Assembly: GCF_000187935.1 (NCBI RefSeq)
Contig: NZ_AEUT02000001.1
Coordinates: forward strand, 806,001 to 870,000
Length of the DNA: 64,000 nt
From: Streptococcus parauberis NCFD 2020
GTDB taxonomy: Bacteria; Bacillota; Bacilli; Lactobacillales; Streptococcaceae
Direction of reading: 5' to 3'
The position numbers and the translations under genes were made by a program. Shown in pieces: positions 19,020 through 29,619 of this stretch; the stretch's first letter is position 1, and each line of letters starts with the position of its first letter. Under the pieces are notes generated by a model. The model did not search any database and was not told the origin of the DNA. It was given only the letters and a program-made list of their open reading frames with translations.

Positions 19020-20381
19020 ATGATAAATAAACAACCTTATGAATCAGTTTCAATGAAAGAGGTTTTTTCAAAAGGCAATCTAATAATTAAATTATCATTC
19101 TTAATTATGGGACTAGCTAATTTACTAAACCGGCAAATCATCAAAGGATTATTATTTCTTGTTACTGAGATATTATTCCTCATTAGCTTTTTTACACAAA
19201 TTATACCTGCTCTGAAAAAAATTATTACACTTGGAACAAAAACTCAAGGGGTACAAACAAAAGTTATTGATGGCATTAAGATGCAAGTCGTTGTCAATGG
19301 TGATAACTCTATGCTTATCCTCATTTTCGGTTTAGCTGCAATAATTTTTTGTTTACTTTTTGTTTTCATCTATTGGACTAGCCTAAAGAGTACTCGTAAA
19401 ATTTATCTTCTTAAAAAAGAAAATCAAAAAATCCCAAGCTTCAAAGAAGACTTTATGACTTTGACACATGAGCGATTCCATATGACCCTAATGGCCATTC
19501 CTATGCTTGGTGTTCTATTGTTCACAGTACTTCCACTACTTTATATGGTTAGTTTAGCTTTTACCAGCTATGATCATAAACATATGCCACCAAAATCACT
19601 ATTTGATTGGGTTGGTCTAGCAAACTTTGGGAATGTCCTTAATGGACGGATGGCAGATACCTTCTTCCCAGTATTGTCTTGGACTTTAATCTGGGCCGTG
19701 TTTGCTACAGTAACTACTTTCTTCTTTGGAATTATTTTAGCCCTTTTAATTAATACTAAAGGTCTTAAATATAAAAAAGTATGGCGTACATTATTTGTCA
19801 TTACAATGGCCGTTCCTCAGTTTATCTCTTTATTAATTATGAGAAATCTCCTAAATGACCAAGGTCCAATCAATGCACTATTAATGAATTGGGGGCTTAT
19901 CAAATCAGGCCTTCCATTCTTAACAGACCCACTTTGGGCAAAATTCTCTATAATCATTGTCAATATGTGGGTAGGTATCCCAGTAACAATGCTTGTTTCT
20001 TCTGGTATCATCATGAACTTACCACAAGAACAAATTGAAGCTGCTGAGATTGATGGCGCAAGTAAATTCCAAGTCTTCAAATCAATTACTTTCCCTCAAA
20101 TCCTATTGATTATGACACCAACATTGATCCAACAATTTATTGGTAATATCAACAACTTCAACGTTATTTATCTTTTAACTGGTGGAAATCCAGTTAACTC
20201 AAACTACTATCAAGCCGGTTCAACAGACCTCTTGGTAACCTGGTTATATAAATTAACTGTTTCCGCAGCAGATTACAACTTAGCTTCCGTAATTGGTATC
20301 TTAATCTTTGTTATCTCAGCTGTCTTTAGTTTATTAGCCTATACGAGAACTGCATCATACAAAGAAGGAGTTGTTAAATAA
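19020..20381 (+). CDS. malF: Maltodextrin ABC transporter permease MalF
   Basis: Inner-membrane permease, 453 residues from the chosen start. Two N-terminal hydrophobic segments and an extended loop precede the binding-protein-dependent transport domain, whose EAA loop (EAAEIDGASKFQVFKSITFP) lies near residues 339-358 and contacts the ATPase. I choose ATG 19020 (MINKQPYESVS), with AAAGGA six bases upstream. The longer in-frame ATG at 18963 has no ribosome site and sits just after the hairpin T-run. Overlaps malG by 1 nt. Confidence 0.93.
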   Translation: MINKQPYESVSMKEVFSKGNLIIKLSFLIMGLANLLNRQIIKGLLFLVTEILFLISFFTQIIPALKKIITLGTKTQGVQTKVIDGIKMQVVVNGDNSMLILIFGLAAIIFCLLFVFIYWTSLKSTRKIYLLKKENQKIPSFKEDFMTLTHERFHMTLMAIPMLGVLLFTVLPLLYMVSLAFTSYDHKHMPPKSLFDWVGLANFGNVLNGRMADTFFPVLSWTLIWAVFATVTTFFFGIILALLINTKGLKYKKVWRTLFVITMAVPQFISLLIMRNLLNDQGPINALLMNWGLIKSGLPFLTDPLWAKFSIIIVNMWVGIPVTMLVSSGIIMNLPQEQIEAAEIDGASKFQVFKSITFPQILLIMTPTLIQQFIGNINNFNVIYLLTGGNPVNSNYYQAGSTDLLVTWLYKLTVSAADYNLASVIGILIFVISAVFSLLAYTRTASYKEGVVK

Positions 20382-21217
20382 TGAAAAAGAAAAATAACCT
20401 TAATTTAACTTTTGTCTATATCCTTCTAACTGTTCTTGCTATCATCTGGCTCTTCCCAATCGTTTGGGTTGTACTAACTAGTTTCCGTGCTGAAGGTGGT
20501 GTTTATGTTGATTATTTCATCCCTAGACACTGGACATTTGAAAACTATACGCGATTATTTACCAATGATTCATTCCCATTCGGACGGTGGTTCCTAAACA
20601 CTTTAGGTGTTGCGACTGCTACCTGCATCATTTCAACATTTATCACAGTGGCGATGGCCTATTCACTTAGTCGGATTAAGTTTAAGCACCGCAATTCTTT
20701 CCTAAAAATTGCTCTTGTCTTAAACATGTTCCCTGGTTTTATGTCAATGATTGCTGTTTATTACATCTTAAAAGCTTTGAACCTTGACCAAACTTTATTA
20801 GCACTTGTGCTAGTATACTCTTCCGGTGCAGCTTTAGGATTCTATATTGCTAAAGGATTCTTCGACACTGTTCCTTATTCACTAGACGAATCAGCGATGA
20901 TTGATGGTGCGACACGCGCAGATATTTTCTTCAAAATTACTCTGCCACTCTCAAAACCAATTATTGTTTATACCGCACTGATGGCCTTCATGGTGCCATG
21001 GATGGACTTCATCTTTGCTCAAGTTATTCTAGGTGACATGACCAGCAAGTACACTGTAGCTATCGGTTTATTTACAATGATTACGAAAATCAATATTTAC
21101 GAATGGTTCACTGCCTTCGCTGCTGGTTCCGTTATCATTGCAATTCCAATCACCCTCTTATTTATGTTCATGCAAAAATATTATGTAGAAGGAATCACTG
21201 GTGGGTCAGTAAAATAA
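20381..21217 (+). CDS. malG: Maltodextrin ABC transporter permease MalG
   Basis: Partner permease of 278 residues with six membrane segments and the EAA-type loop DESAMIDGATRADIFFKITL near residues 168-187. It begins MKKKNNLNLTFVYILLTVLA and ends VEGITGGSVK, typical of MalG. Its ATG overlaps the malF stop (TAATG). No ATPase gene follows, so a shared multisugar ATPase (MsmK type) elsewhere is inferred. Confidence 0.94.
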   Translation: MKKKNNLNLTFVYILLTVLAIIWLFPIVWVVLTSFRAEGGVYVDYFIPRHWTFENYTRLFTNDSFPFGRWFLNTLGVATATCIISTFITVAMAYSLSRIKFKHRNSFLKIALVLNMFPGFMSMIAVYYILKALNLDQTLLALVLVYSSGAALGFYIAKGFFDTVPYSLDESAMIDGATRADIFFKITLPLSKPIIVYTALMAFMVPWMDFIFAQVILGDMTSKYTVAIGLFTMITKINIYEWFTAFAAGSVIIAIPITLLFMFMQKYYVEGITGGSVK

Positions 21218-21236
21218 TTCTGACATGCTATATCAA

Positions 21237-21265
21237 AAAAAGGCTATCCTCGGATAGCTTTTTTC
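21237..21265 (+). terminator. malXFG terminator
   Basis: GCTATC / GATAGC stem with CTCG loop, preceded by seven A and followed by TTTTTTC, 26 bp after malG. Confidence 0.85.
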
Positions 21266-21379
21266 TTTTTCATTTGGAATGGATGGCTCAGATTAACAAA
21301 AAAGCAGACTGATAAAGCCTGTCTTCTTATTTAATCCTATTTTGGTCTTAGCGCAGCCATTCTCAAAAATGAGACTAGC

Positions 21380-22663
21380 CTAAAGACTAATCCAAATTGG
21401 GGTCTGACTTAAATCAACTTTCCCATCAGTAACAACTACTGTTTCATCTGTCAGTTGATTGATATAATTGCCATCTTCCAAAGGTAGATCAGTTTCACCT
21501 GTTCTGCCTTTGAATGAGAAAACTCCCACAGTTTCAACTTTGTCTGAAAAGTAGGCAATCACAACTGAATCAGTCTCATCAGATGCTTGTATTTCATAAT
21601 TTGCATCAAGTGAGAGACCTTTTTTTAAGGATGCTAATTTTGTTATATAGTCAGAAATGTTATATTGACCATCCCAAGCAACTGTTCCTGTTTCAAATAG
21701 ACTAGGTTCTACAGCGTCACAAACTTCTTGTCCATTATAGATAAGTGATGTGCCTTTTTGGAAGAATTCAAATGCAGTCCATTGTCTTAATTGTTCATGA
21801 TTTGTAACTAATGAGGCAATCCGTTTAGTATCATGATTTTCAAGATTACGAAGCTTAATGTAATTTGCTGGGAAGATTAAGTCTTGTTGGCTAAGTGCTT
21901 CTGCATATCGAGTTAATGGAATTTTTCCTTGGAGATAGTTATCAAAGAATCCTCTCATATCGTAATCGTAGGTAATATCAAATACTTGGTAAACTTCAGA
22001 ATCACTATGTGCTATCAAATTACGGTTTCTTAATTCTCTTAGGAAGCCAAAATCAATTGATTCTGATAACCAAATGTGATCTGGATTGATTTCACTTACA
22101 GCTTGCCGAGCTTGATTCCAAAATGTCATTGGCACTAATGGAGCAACGTCACAACGGAAACCATCAACTCCTTTTTCAGCCCACATCGTTAACGTAGCAA
22201 TCTGATAATTCCACAAGTCTTTATTAGCATAATCTAAATCAATAATGTCTGTCCAATCTCCAACTCTGTTTCCAAAGCTTCCATCCTCTTTATGATAAAA
22301 CCATTCAGGATGTTCTTGGACTAATAGGGAATCTGGAGAGGTATGATTAAAGACAATATCGATCATCACTTTCATTCCTCGATTATGGATTTCAGATACT
22401 AGATGTTCAAAGTCAGCCATAGTTCCGAACTCAGGGTTGATAGCACGGTAATCACTAATTGCATAAGGTGACCCTGCTATACCTTTTCGATTAACTTTTC
22501 CAATTGGATAAATTGGTAAGAACCAAATAATATCTGTCCCTAAATTTTTTATACGATCCAACTCTTTTTCAACAGCTGCAAAAGTTCCTTCATCTGAGAA
22601 ATAACGTGTGTAAACACAATAAATGAGTTTGTTTCTCAATTCCTTATTCGTTTGAATTGCCAT
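21380..22663 (-). CDS. Cytoplasmic GH13 alpha-amylase / neopullulanase-type enzyme
   Basis: Hydrolyses alpha-1,4 bonds in imported maltodextrins. All four GH13 regions are visible: MIDIVFNHTSPDS near residues 96-108, GFRCDVAPLV near 167-176 (nucleophile Asp), WLSESIDF near 196-203 (Glu) and LENHDTKRI near 270-278 (third acid). Length is 427 residues with no signal peptide and no N-terminal CBM34 of classical neopullulanases, so it works inside the cell. A third MalR operator sits at its promoter. Neopullulanase against plain alpha-amylase cannot be decided from sequence. Confidence 0.9.
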   Translation of the reverse strand: MAIQTNKELRNKLIYCVYTRYFSDEGTFAAVEKELDRIKNLGTDIIWFLPIYPIGKVNRKGIAGSPYAISDYRAINPEFGTMADFEHLVSEIHNRGMKVMIDIVFNHTSPDSLLVQEHPEWFYHKEDGSFGNRVGDWTDIIDLDYANKDLWNYQIATLTMWAEKGVDGFRCDVAPLVPMTFWNQARQAVSEINPDHIWLSESIDFGFLRELRNRNLIAHSDSEVYQVFDITYDYDMRGFFDNYLQGKIPLTRYAEALSQQDLIFPANYIKLRNLENHDTKRIASLVTNHEQLRQWTAFEFFQKGTSLIYNGQEVCDAVEPSLFETGTVAWDGQYNISDYITKLASLKKGLSLDANYEIQASDETDSVVIAYFSDKVETVGVFSFKGRTGETDLPLEDGNYINQLTDETVVVTDGKVDLSQTPIWISL

Positions 22664-22691
22664 CTTGTCCTCCTATAATATTAATCAATCT

Positions 22692-22730
22692 ATTATACTA
22701 TATTTCAACTCAATTATGCAATCGATTGCG
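22692..22730 (-). promoter_or_regulatory. GH13 amylase promoter with MalR operator
   Basis: Minus-strand TATAAT at 22692-22697; the palindrome TGCAATCGATTGCG (22717-22730, plus-strand reading) covers the -35 region. It keeps the TGCAA..TTGCG arms of the other two operators with a different centre. Confidence 0.75.
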
Positions 22731-22753
22731 TAGAATTTGTTAAAGAATATAAT

Positions 22754-22784
22754 AAAACCAAAACTATTTTACCGTTTTGGTTTT
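22754..22784 (-). terminator. dlt operon terminator
   Basis: AAAACCAAAAC (22754-22764) pairs perfectly with GTTTTGGTTTT (22774-22784). The arms contain the last codons and stop of dltD. Confidence 0.8.
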
Positions 22785-24038
22785 CATTTCTTTATAAGTT
22801 AAATTAGCCCATTCTTTAGTATAGAAATAACTATCAATATCATATTTTACTTTAGTGGTTTGTGTTGCTAAAAATGGTTGAACTTGCTTATCGAAAGCTA
22901 ACCAGCCATTCCACCCTAAATGAATTGTATCATTCATAAAATAAGGTTTACCACCATCCTGGCTTAAATCAGTGATATTATTAAAACCCTGAGCCTGTAA
23001 TTGGAATTTTATCTTTTGAACTGCGTCTTGATATTTTTGTAAATCTAAACCTGTATAAGCAGCCCACTCTTTATTAACAGGCGTAACAACAAACATTACA
23101 TCTATATTTTTCTTAGCAAACTGTGACAATACTAATTGAAAATCGGTATACTCTGGAGAAATAATATAGGATTCTTTAGATTGAAAGCCTTTTAAACGTT
23201 TCATATTCTTAGCTATACGACCAGTAAAAAATGTATTGCTAATTTTGAATGGATTGTTTGAAGTTGCTATCTGTCCACGACGATCAGCAAGTTTATTCAA
23301 AGTTTCATATGAAAAATGCTTTGGTAGCCCTTTTGTTCTTGGATAAATTTTATCTTGATAGGATTTTGAGTAAGACAGGTGACTAAATAGTACTTCTACT
23401 TTCTTGGATAAATAAGCTGAACTTTTAAGATAACTGAGTTTAACCTGACTGATTGGTTCACCTTTACTGATTTTCTTTAAGTAACCTGAGTAAACAACAC
23501 TTGGATTTAATATGAGCAAACGTTGAGCAGCAATATGAGCTTCTTCATCCTTGGGATTTGCTTGTAAAATAAAATCAATAACTTGGGTATTGGACAAATA
23601 TTTTTGAACAGCCTGACCATCAGTCCCTTGACTACTAAACCACTGTGGAGAAATAACAAAAACTGCTTTTTTGTTTTCCATATATGGCGTCATATGTTGG
23701 AGACCAAAATAATGTGATAAACTTTGCGTACCACGTTTCCCAACTAAGTAGGGAATATAATTGCGATGATATTTTTTTGCTAGTACTGAAGGATGCATGC
23801 TATCCATTCGACTCCATTCACTAGAGCCAAAAAATGGGACAAAATTTTTCTTTTGATCAGTGAAAGCTTGTGTCTTTATTTCCCCATTTTTAAAGGAATT
23901 ATCAGTTAAGGATACTGCATTTTCTCGTTCCTGTTTAAAAGAGAGTTTTAGATGTGAAGGAAAACTTAATAGGGTAATGACCACTAAGCTCAATGCTAAA
24001 ATTACTGGCCCTAAAAGATGCCAAAATTTCTTAAGCAT
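22764..24038 (-). CDS. dltD: D-alanyl-lipoteichoic acid biosynthesis protein DltD
   Basis: Extracytoplasmic, N-terminally anchored SGNH-like enzyme needed to place D-alanine on lipoteichoic acid. Membrane anchor at about residues 8-27 ([19 protein letters not shown]); the catalytic-type Ser is in [13 protein letters not shown] near residues 67-79 and the C-terminal Asp/His in [11 protein letters not shown] near 369-379. 424 residues. Overlaps dltC by 8 nt; last gene of dltXABCD. Confidence 0.94.
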   Translation of the reverse strand: MLKKFWHLLGPVILALSLVVITLLSFPSHLKLSFKQERENAVSLTDNSFKNGEIKTQAFTDQKKNFVPFFGSSEWSRMDSMHPSVLAKKYHRNYIPYLVGKRGTQSLSHYFGLQHMTPYMENKKAVFVISPQWFSSQGTDGQAVQKYLSNTQVIDFILQANPKDEEAHIAAQRLLILNPSVVYSGYLKKISKGEPISQVKLSYLKSSAYLSKKVEVLFSHLSYSKSYQDKIYPRTKGLPKHFSYETLNKLADRRGQIATSNNPFKISNTFFTGRIAKNMKRLKGFQSKESYIISPEYTDFQLVLSQFAKKNIDVMFVVTPVNKEWAAYTGLDLQKYQDAVQKIKFQLQAQGFNNITDLSQDGGKPYFMNDTIHLGWNGWLAFDKQVQPFLATQTTKVKYDIDSYFYTKEWANLTYKEMKTKTVK

Positions 24039-24270
24039 TTTGAAGTTCCTCTACACCTGCGACAATTTTATTTACAGTATTCCAGTCTTCACGTCCAAAT
24101 TCTGAGATGGGCACCTTAATATCAAAAATATTTTCAAGTTCCACGATTAACTCTACGGTGCCTAAGCTATCTAACACGCCAGCATCAAATAAATCTTCGT
24201 CTAAAATATCAGATACGTCCTCCATAAATAGACGATCAAATAGGTTAATAACAGTTTCTAATGTATTCAT
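24031..24270 (-). CDS. dltC: D-alanyl carrier protein
   Basis: Acyl-carrier-type protein of 79 residues that takes D-alanine from DltA on its phosphopantetheine arm. The attachment serine is in [11 protein letters not shown] near residues 31-41. Acidic, helical, normal length. Start ATG 24268-24270, 15 bp after the dltB stop. Confidence 0.95.
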   Translation of the reverse strand: MNTLETVINLFDRLFMEDVSDILDEDLFDAGVLDSLGTVELIVELENIFDIKVPISEFGREDWNTVNKIVAGVEELQNA

Positions 24271-24285
24271 TTTGTATACCTCTTT

Positions 24286-25545
24286 TTATTTTGGAATAGT
24301 TGGGAACCATAGATCATTTAGAAATCCAGAGAAAATTAATAAGGAAATCATTACAATATGGAAAGTAAAAACAATGGAGAAAAGATGGAACAATTGACTT
24401 TCAAACAATGGTTTTAGGCCTTTTTTCTTACGTTTTCGGTTAATTTCTTTTTTCTTTCGAAGCCAAATATCAGTCAGAATAAGACCAATCCCGTGAAATA
24501 ATCCGTAAGCAATGTAATACCAAGTAAACCCATGCCAGAATCCCATAACCAACATGTTCACAAGGTAAGCGACACTGGATGTTGTATTACGATTTTTAAA
24601 GGTCTTATTTTTAAAGAATAAATGAACTAGTCGCATAAAGACAAAATCTCTAAACCAAAATGACAAAGACATATGCCAACGATTCCAAAATTCTTTTAAA
24701 TTGGGAGAAAGGAATGGCTTATTGAAGTTTTCTGGAGTTTTAATCCCCATTATATATGAGATAGCAATCGCAAACATGGAGTAACCAGCAAAATCAAAGA
24801 AGAGATTTAAACCATATCCATACATGACTCCTAAAGTTGGAAGACTGAAGAATGTACCCGTTTTTAATGCTTTAGCTTGAATAGTTGGTAGTAAGATATT
24901 ACCTAAAACATAAGAAATAATAAATTTATATAAGAAGCCCAACATAATATAGTTGATAGCTTTTTCCAGCAACTTGAAATACTCATCTTGATTTGGAATA
25001 GTTTCATAATCTTCATTGAATCTACGATAGCGGTCAATAGGTCCGCTAGAGAAAGTTGGAAGGAAAATAATAAAGCGTAGGAAGGATACTAAGCTAAAAT
25101 CCTCTAAGGTACCATCACGCATTTCTATAATCATTCCAATTGATTTAAAGGTTAAATAGGAAATACCTAAGAAAGAAAATAGTGATTGCCTTTCATCAAA
25201 AGCTAGAATTGGTACTACTTTTACACAAAGCAAAGAAAAAATAACCAAAAAAGTTGCTAGATAAAAGATAAAGGTTTGATTATGGTCTTTTCTATACAAT
25301 TTATAGGCAAAGACACAGATAGTCTGCCAAATCATATAAAGGATAAAAGCTAACAATTGATAATAATTGTTCTCACCAAACATCAAAGCAATAAATAAGA
25401 ATGAGACTAAAAGCTCATAAATTGGAAATCTTTTTCCTTTAAAAATTCCAATTACAATGGGAAGCAAAAAGAGCAACAAATATAGAAAGTACTGAGGGTT
25501 AGCATAAGGTTCCAGATAGGGAATTGATTCTAAAAACCTTATCAT
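24286..25545 (-). CDS. dltB: D-alanyl transfer protein DltB (MBOAT family)
   Basis: Multi-spanning membrane O-acyltransferase of 419 residues that moves D-alanine across the membrane for teichoic acids. The MBOAT motif region [20 protein letters not shown] lies near residues 283-302 and the active-site His in [15 protein letters not shown] near 329-343. About eleven hydrophobic segments. Start overlaps dltA by 4 nt. Confidence 0.95.
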   Translation of the reverse strand: MIRFLESIPYLEPYANPQYFLYLLLFLLPIVIGIFKGKRFPIYELLVSFLFIALMFGENNYYQLLAFILYMIWQTICVFAYKLYRKDHNQTFIFYLATFLVIFSLLCVKVVPILAFDERQSLFSFLGISYLTFKSIGMIIEMRDGTLEDFSLVSFLRFIIFLPTFSSGPIDRYRRFNEDYETIPNQDEYFKLLEKAINYIMLGFLYKFIISYVLGNILLPTIQAKALKTGTFFSLPTLGVMYGYGLNLFFDFAGYSMFAIAISYIMGIKTPENFNKPFLSPNLKEFWNRWHMSLSFWFRDFVFMRLVHLFFKNKTFKNRNTTSSVAYLVNMLVMGFWHGFTWYYIAYGLFHGIGLILTDIWLRKKKEINRKRKKKGLKPLFESQLFHLFSIVFTFHIVMISLLIFSGFLNDLWFPTIPK

Positions 25546-27083
25546 TGTTTATTAACCTCAGCAATCAACCCTTTAATATCAATCTTCCCATTAGGAGTCA
25601 AAGGAAGTTCTGATCTAAAGAAAAATTTAGAAGGCATCATATAGGGCATCATGTTATTTGAAACTGATTCTTTGATAGCCTTTGTCATTTCACGCTCGTT
25701 GCTGAATTGCTCCGCTACACCTTCTTTTACAATAATGAAAGCTAACAAGTTTTGAACCTTATGCTGCTGATTGTAGCGAGGAACAGCTACTGCCGCCTCA
25801 ACAAATGGAGACTGATTTAACTGTTGAGAAACATCCTCTAATTCAATACGGTAACCACTATATTTGATTTGGAAATCAAGTCGCCCACCATATAAAAGGA
25901 TATTATCATCTGTTAATTGTCCTAGGTCGCCTGTATGATAAGCTTGTTGATCGTTAAAGGTAAAGAAAGCTTCAGCTGTTTTTTCAGGGTTGTTTAAGTA
26001 ACCTTTAGAAACCGCTGGACCTGTAACAATAATTTCCCCTTGTTTACCCGGTTCTAAAATATTTAACTCCTCATCAACAATAAAAGTTGGTGAATCTGAT
26101 TTTGGATAACCAATAGGTAGTCGAGTCAGTGTTTCAGTCATTTCTTTTGTAATTTGAATAGCGGACAAAGCTACTGTTGCTTCTGTCGGACCATAAGCAT
26201 TAATAATTTGAGCATTTGGAAAACGTTCAAATAATTTCTTTGCTGTCGCGACAGTCAATTCTTCTCCATCAAAATAGAAATGGGTCAGTTGCTGTAATTT
26301 TTCCTGACAAAAATCTTCACTAAGCATTGCCATATCGACAAATGACGGTGTTGACGTCCAGATTTCTATCGGCAAATTAGTAATTGTTTTGAATAATAAT
26401 TTATAGTCACCTAAAATTTCCTTAGGTAAGGCAAACAAAGTTCCTCCCAGAGCCAAAGCTGGTGCCCAATGCATAACAGATAAGTCAAATGAATAGGGTG
26501 CCTGAGCTAACATCTGTGGTTTTTGATTTATATTAAAAGATTTATCTGTAATCATCCAATTGGTATAGCTAAGCAGGTTATTATGTGAAATTTGTACACC
26601 TTTAGGTTTACCAGTTGTCCCTGAAGTAAATATAATATAGTAGTTATCATCTCCTACAACACAATGATCAAGCTGGTAGCTTACTTTATTTGCTTTAATC
26701 TTATCAATTTCTGCAAAATCAATAATTGGACAAGAAATATTCTCTAGAGGAAAATCTTCAATTGCGATGATCAAGCTAGGATTAGCAACATCAATGATGT
26801 CATCTATTCTATCTATAGCTGAATGAACATCTACCGGTATATAGGCATGACCAGATTTAGTTAAACAAACAAAGGTTGCTAGCATATCATAAGACTGTGC
26901 TCCAAAGACTAAAACAGGAGACTTTTCCTCCAAATTTAAACTGTCTATATGTGAGGCAATGCTATCAGAATGTTGTTTCAATTCTGAATATGTGTTTTTC
27001 TTTCCCAAACAATCGTAAACAAAGCTGTCACCGGAGACAGATGCAAAGTGTTCTATTTGTTCAATCATATTTGTAATCATCAT
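25542..27083 (-). CDS. dltA: D-alanine--D-alanyl carrier protein ligase
   Basis: Adenylates D-alanine and loads it on DltC. ANL-superfamily enzyme of 513 residues: A3 motif [11 protein letters not shown] near 152-162, A5 [11 protein letters not shown] near 295-305, A7 YHTGDLG near 383-389, A8 [15 protein letters not shown] near 398-412, and the C-terminal Lys in PNGKID near 499-504. Two adjacent ATG codons (27083, 27080) follow AGGAG; the second has better spacing. The ribosome site overlaps the dltX stop. Confidence 0.95.
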   Translation of the reverse strand: MMITNMIEQIEHFASVSGDSFVYDCLGKKNTYSELKQHSDSIASHIDSLNLEEKSPVLVFGAQSYDMLATFVCLTKSGHAYIPVDVHSAIDRIDDIIDVANPSLIIAIEDFPLENISCPIIDFAEIDKIKANKVSYQLDHCVVGDDNYYIIFTSGTTGKPKGVQISHNNLLSYTNWMITDKSFNINQKPQMLAQAPYSFDLSVMHWAPALALGGTLFALPKEILGDYKLLFKTITNLPIEIWTSTPSFVDMAMLSEDFCQEKLQQLTHFYFDGEELTVATAKKLFERFPNAQIINAYGPTEATVALSAIQITKEMTETLTRLPIGYPKSDSPTFIVDEELNILEPGKQGEIIVTGPAVSKGYLNNPEKTAEAFFTFNDQQAYHTGDLGQLTDDNILLYGGRLDFQIKYSGYRIELEDVSQQLNQSPFVEAAVAVPRYNQQHKVQNLLAFIIVKEGVAEQFSNEREMTKAIKESVSNNMMPYMMPSKFFFRSELPLTPNGKIDIKGLIAEVNKQ

Positions 27084-27089
27084 CTTCTC

Positions 27090-27236
27090 CTAAAATTCAT
27101 TGTAAATAAAACTTCCTTGACCATGACCGGCATAGGCAAAAAAGTAAACTAATAGCATAAATATAAAATAATAGAGAACTATCTTACCTAAGAAAATTAG
27201 ACAATCTCTCATTTTTTTGTTCATTTCTTGATTCAT
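27090..27236 (-). CDS. dltX: Teichoic acid D-Ala incorporation-associated peptide DltX
   Basis: A 48-residue ORF immediately before dltA. One membrane segment (about residues 15-35) is followed by the characteristic C-terminus GQGSFIYNEF, the conserved DltX tail that in D-alanylation systems engages DltD/DltB. GAGG lies 6 nt before the ATG. Easily missed because of its length; family, place and tail all agree. Confidence 0.92.
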   Translation of the reverse strand: MNQEMNKKMRDCLIFLGKIVLYYFIFMLLVYFFAYAGHGQGSFIYNEF

Positions 27237-27269
27237 TCATTACCTCATTCAAGTCTAGGTACTAGAAAA

Positions 27270-27298
27270 ATTTTACCTTAATTTAATGATTAGAGCAA
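27270..27298 (-). promoter_or_regulatory. Candidate dlt promoter
   Basis: Minus-strand TTGCTC (27293-27298), 17 bp, TAAAAT (27270-27275), 34 bp before dltX. Both hexamers are imperfect. Confidence 0.45.
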
Positions 27299-27426
27299 GA
27301 TAAAATTTATATTATTAAATAGAAAATTATTGTAATAATATGTTGAAAACAAACTGGTATAACCTTTTTTTAAAATCAGTTTTACGCTAACATCCTTAAA
27401 AATTACTTAATAAAAGAGAACAAATA

Positions 27427-27456
27427 AAAAAAGCTAATTTATTTTAGCTTTTTTAA
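27427..27456 (-). terminator. uvrB terminator
   Basis: AAAAAAGCTAA and TTAGCTTTTTT form an 11-bp stem around TTTATT just after the uvrB stop. Confidence 0.8.
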
Positions 27457-27458
27457 GG

Positions 27459-29450
27459 TTAATCCATTGTTTTTAATTCAATGACAATATCACGAATTTG
27501 GGCCGCCAATTCGAAATCAAGCATTTCGGCTGCTTCATGCATTTGTTTTTGCAATTTCTTAATGGCTTCTTTACGTTCTGATTTGTTCATTGCAGTATAG
27601 TCAGGACTTGTTTCTTCTACATCAGCACCTTTGCCTTTACTGATACCAATTAAATCACGAATTTCTTTTTTAATTGTTTTTGGCGTAATGTCATGTTCTG
27701 TGTTATAGTCAATCTGGATTTGACGACGACGAGCAGTTTCATCAATAGCTTTCCGCATAGATTCAGTCATTTTATCAGCATACATAATAACATGTCCTTC
27801 GGAGTTACGAGCTGCACGACCAATAGTCTGAATCAGACCCCGTTCATTTCGTAAGAAACCTTCTTTATCAGCATCTAAAATAGCAACTAAACTTACTTCT
27901 GGAACGTCAATTCCTTCACGCAATAAGTTAATTCCAATTAAGACATCAAATACCCCTAAACGAAGATCACGAATAATCTCTGTTCGTTCTAGTGTTTTAA
28001 TATCACTATGCATATACTTGACCTTAACCCCCATCTCTTTAAGATAGTCTGTTAAATCTTCTGCCATCTTTTTAGTTAAGGTTGTAATAAAGGTTCTCTC
28101 ACCCTTTTCAGCTCGCGTATTAATTTCACCAAGTAAATCATCCATTTGTCCCATTGAAGGACGAATTTCGACTTCTGGATCTAACAGTCCAGTTGGACGG
28201 ATAATTTGCTCAATGATTGTATCTGTCTGTTCCATCTCGTAGTCGCCTGGAGTGGCAGATACATAGACAATCTGATGAACATGACTTTCAAATTCCTCAC
28301 GACGTAAAGGACGATTATCAAGCGCAGAAGGAAGTCTAAAACCATAATCTACTAGCATTTTCTTACGGGCTTGGTCACCATTGTACATCCCTTTGATTTG
28401 ACCCATAGTCATGTGACTTTCATCAATCATAATCATGAAATCTTCAGGGAAAAAGTCAAGCAGGGTATAAGGCGGCTCACCAGCAGCACGACCATCCATA
28501 TGACGCGAATAATTCTCGACACCATTTGTATACCCCATTTCTCGGAGCATTTCAATGTCATATTCTGTTCTTTGTTTTAATCGCTGCGCTTCTAAAAGCT
28601 TCCCTTCACTTTCAAACAACTTAAGTTGCTCTTCCAGTTCTGCTTGAATTTTTGCTATCGAGGTCTCCATGTGTTCATCATTAGTCACAAAGTGGGTGGC
28701 TGGGAAGAGCACTAGGTGGTCAACTTCGCCAAGTATCTTGCCTGTGAGACTTTCAATCTCTCTGATTCGATCAATTTCGTCCCCAAAGAATTCAACACGA
28801 AAGGCATGCTCGTCGCGAGAAGCCGGAAAGACTTCAACAACATCGCCTCGAACACGGAACCGGCCCCGTTGGAAATCAATGTCGTTGCGTTCAAATTGAA
28901 TATCAACTAATTGGTTTAATAATTGATCACGTGAGATTTCTTGACCAGGTCTTAGAGAGACGGCAGAATCTGCATACTCTTTGGGTGATCCCAAACCATA
29001 AATACATGATACTGAAGCAACTACAATAACATCATTTCGTTCTAACAAAGAAGATGTGGCAGAATGGCGAAGCTTATCAATTTCATCATTGACCGAAGAA
29101 TCTTTTTCAATATAGGTATCACTAGAAGGTACATAGGCTTCCGGTTGATAATAATCATAGTAAGATACAAAATACTCAACAGCATTATCAGGGAAAAACT
29201 CTTTAAATTCACCATACAATTGGCCCGCTAAAGTTTTATTATGGGCTATAACAAGCGTGGGTTTGTTCACTCTGTTTATAACTTGACTCATCGTAAAAGT
29301 CTTACCAGTACCAGTCGCACCAAGCAAAATCTGGGCCTTTTCACCACCTTCAATATTATCAACCAGCTCTTCTATAGCTTGTGGTTGATCCCCAGAAGGT
29401 TGATATTTAGAAACCAAGTGAAATGGTTTATCAATTCGTTTATCAATCAT
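27459..29450 (-). CDS. uvrB: Excinuclease ABC subunit B
   Basis: DNA-damage verification helicase-like subunit of nucleotide excision repair. 663 residues: Walker [11 protein letters not shown] near 44-53, the beta-hairpin [10 protein letters not shown] near 95-104, DESHM near 340 (Walker B), helicase motif [11 protein letters not shown] near 539-547, and the C-terminal UVR motif ([20 protein letters not shown]) that binds UvrA/UvrC. The ATG follows AGGACAAAAA. Monocistronic. Confidence 0.97.
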   Translation of the reverse strand: MIDKRIDKPFHLVSKYQPSGDQPQAIEELVDNIEGGEKAQILLGATGTGKTFTMSQVINRVNKPTLVIAHNKTLAGQLYGEFKEFFPDNAVEYFVSYYDYYQPEAYVPSSDTYIEKDSSVNDEIDKLRHSATSSLLERNDVIVVASVSCIYGLGSPKEYADSAVSLRPGQEISRDQLLNQLVDIQFERNDIDFQRGRFRVRGDVVEVFPASRDEHAFRVEFFGDEIDRIREIESLTGKILGEVDHLVLFPATHFVTNDEHMETSIAKIQAELEEQLKLFESEGKLLEAQRLKQRTEYDIEMLREMGYTNGVENYSRHMDGRAAGEPPYTLLDFFPEDFMIMIDESHMTMGQIKGMYNGDQARKKMLVDYGFRLPSALDNRPLRREEFESHVHQIVYVSATPGDYEMEQTDTIIEQIIRPTGLLDPEVEIRPSMGQMDDLLGEINTRAEKGERTFITTLTKKMAEDLTDYLKEMGVKVKYMHSDIKTLERTEIIRDLRLGVFDVLIGINLLREGIDVPEVSLVAILDADKEGFLRNERGLIQTIGRAARNSEGHVIMYADKMTESMRKAIDETARRRQIQIDYNTEHDITPKTIKKEIRDLIGISKGKGADVEETSPDYTAMNKSERKEAIKKLQKQMHEAAEMLDFELAAQIRDIVIELKTMD

Positions 29451-29530
29451 TTTTTGTCCTCTTTTTATTCCTTAGTCCTATTTTAACATAGGAAGAATAA
29501 AATGCTAATTTCTAAAACTAATTCTATCGA

Positions 29531-29592
29531 TGTTAGGTTTTCTAACATGAGGCATCGATTTTCTTGCTATCTTCAAAATATTCTGATATAAT
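29531..29592 (+). promoter_or_regulatory. GlnR box and promoter of glnPQ
   Basis: TGTTAGGTTTTCTAACA (29531-29547) fits the GlnR/TnrA consensus TGTNA-N7-TNACA exactly. It lies upstream of TTGCTA (29564-29569), 17 bp, TATAAT (29587-29592, preceded by TGA). In S. pneumoniae glnPQ is known to be repressed by GlnR. Confidence 0.85.
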
Positions 29593-29619
29593 TAACAAAT
29601 ATTTTAAAAGGAGACATGT

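Noticed and set aside
21300..21378. Possible terminator after the GH13 gene (AGAC/GTCT and TCTCA/TGAGA stems)
   Set aside because: Stems are short and no proper U-run follows on the minus strand.
23860..24397. Two plus-strand open frames across dltC and dltD
   Set aside because: Antisense shadows of clearly coding dlt genes, with Ser/Lys/Asn-rich nonsense composition.
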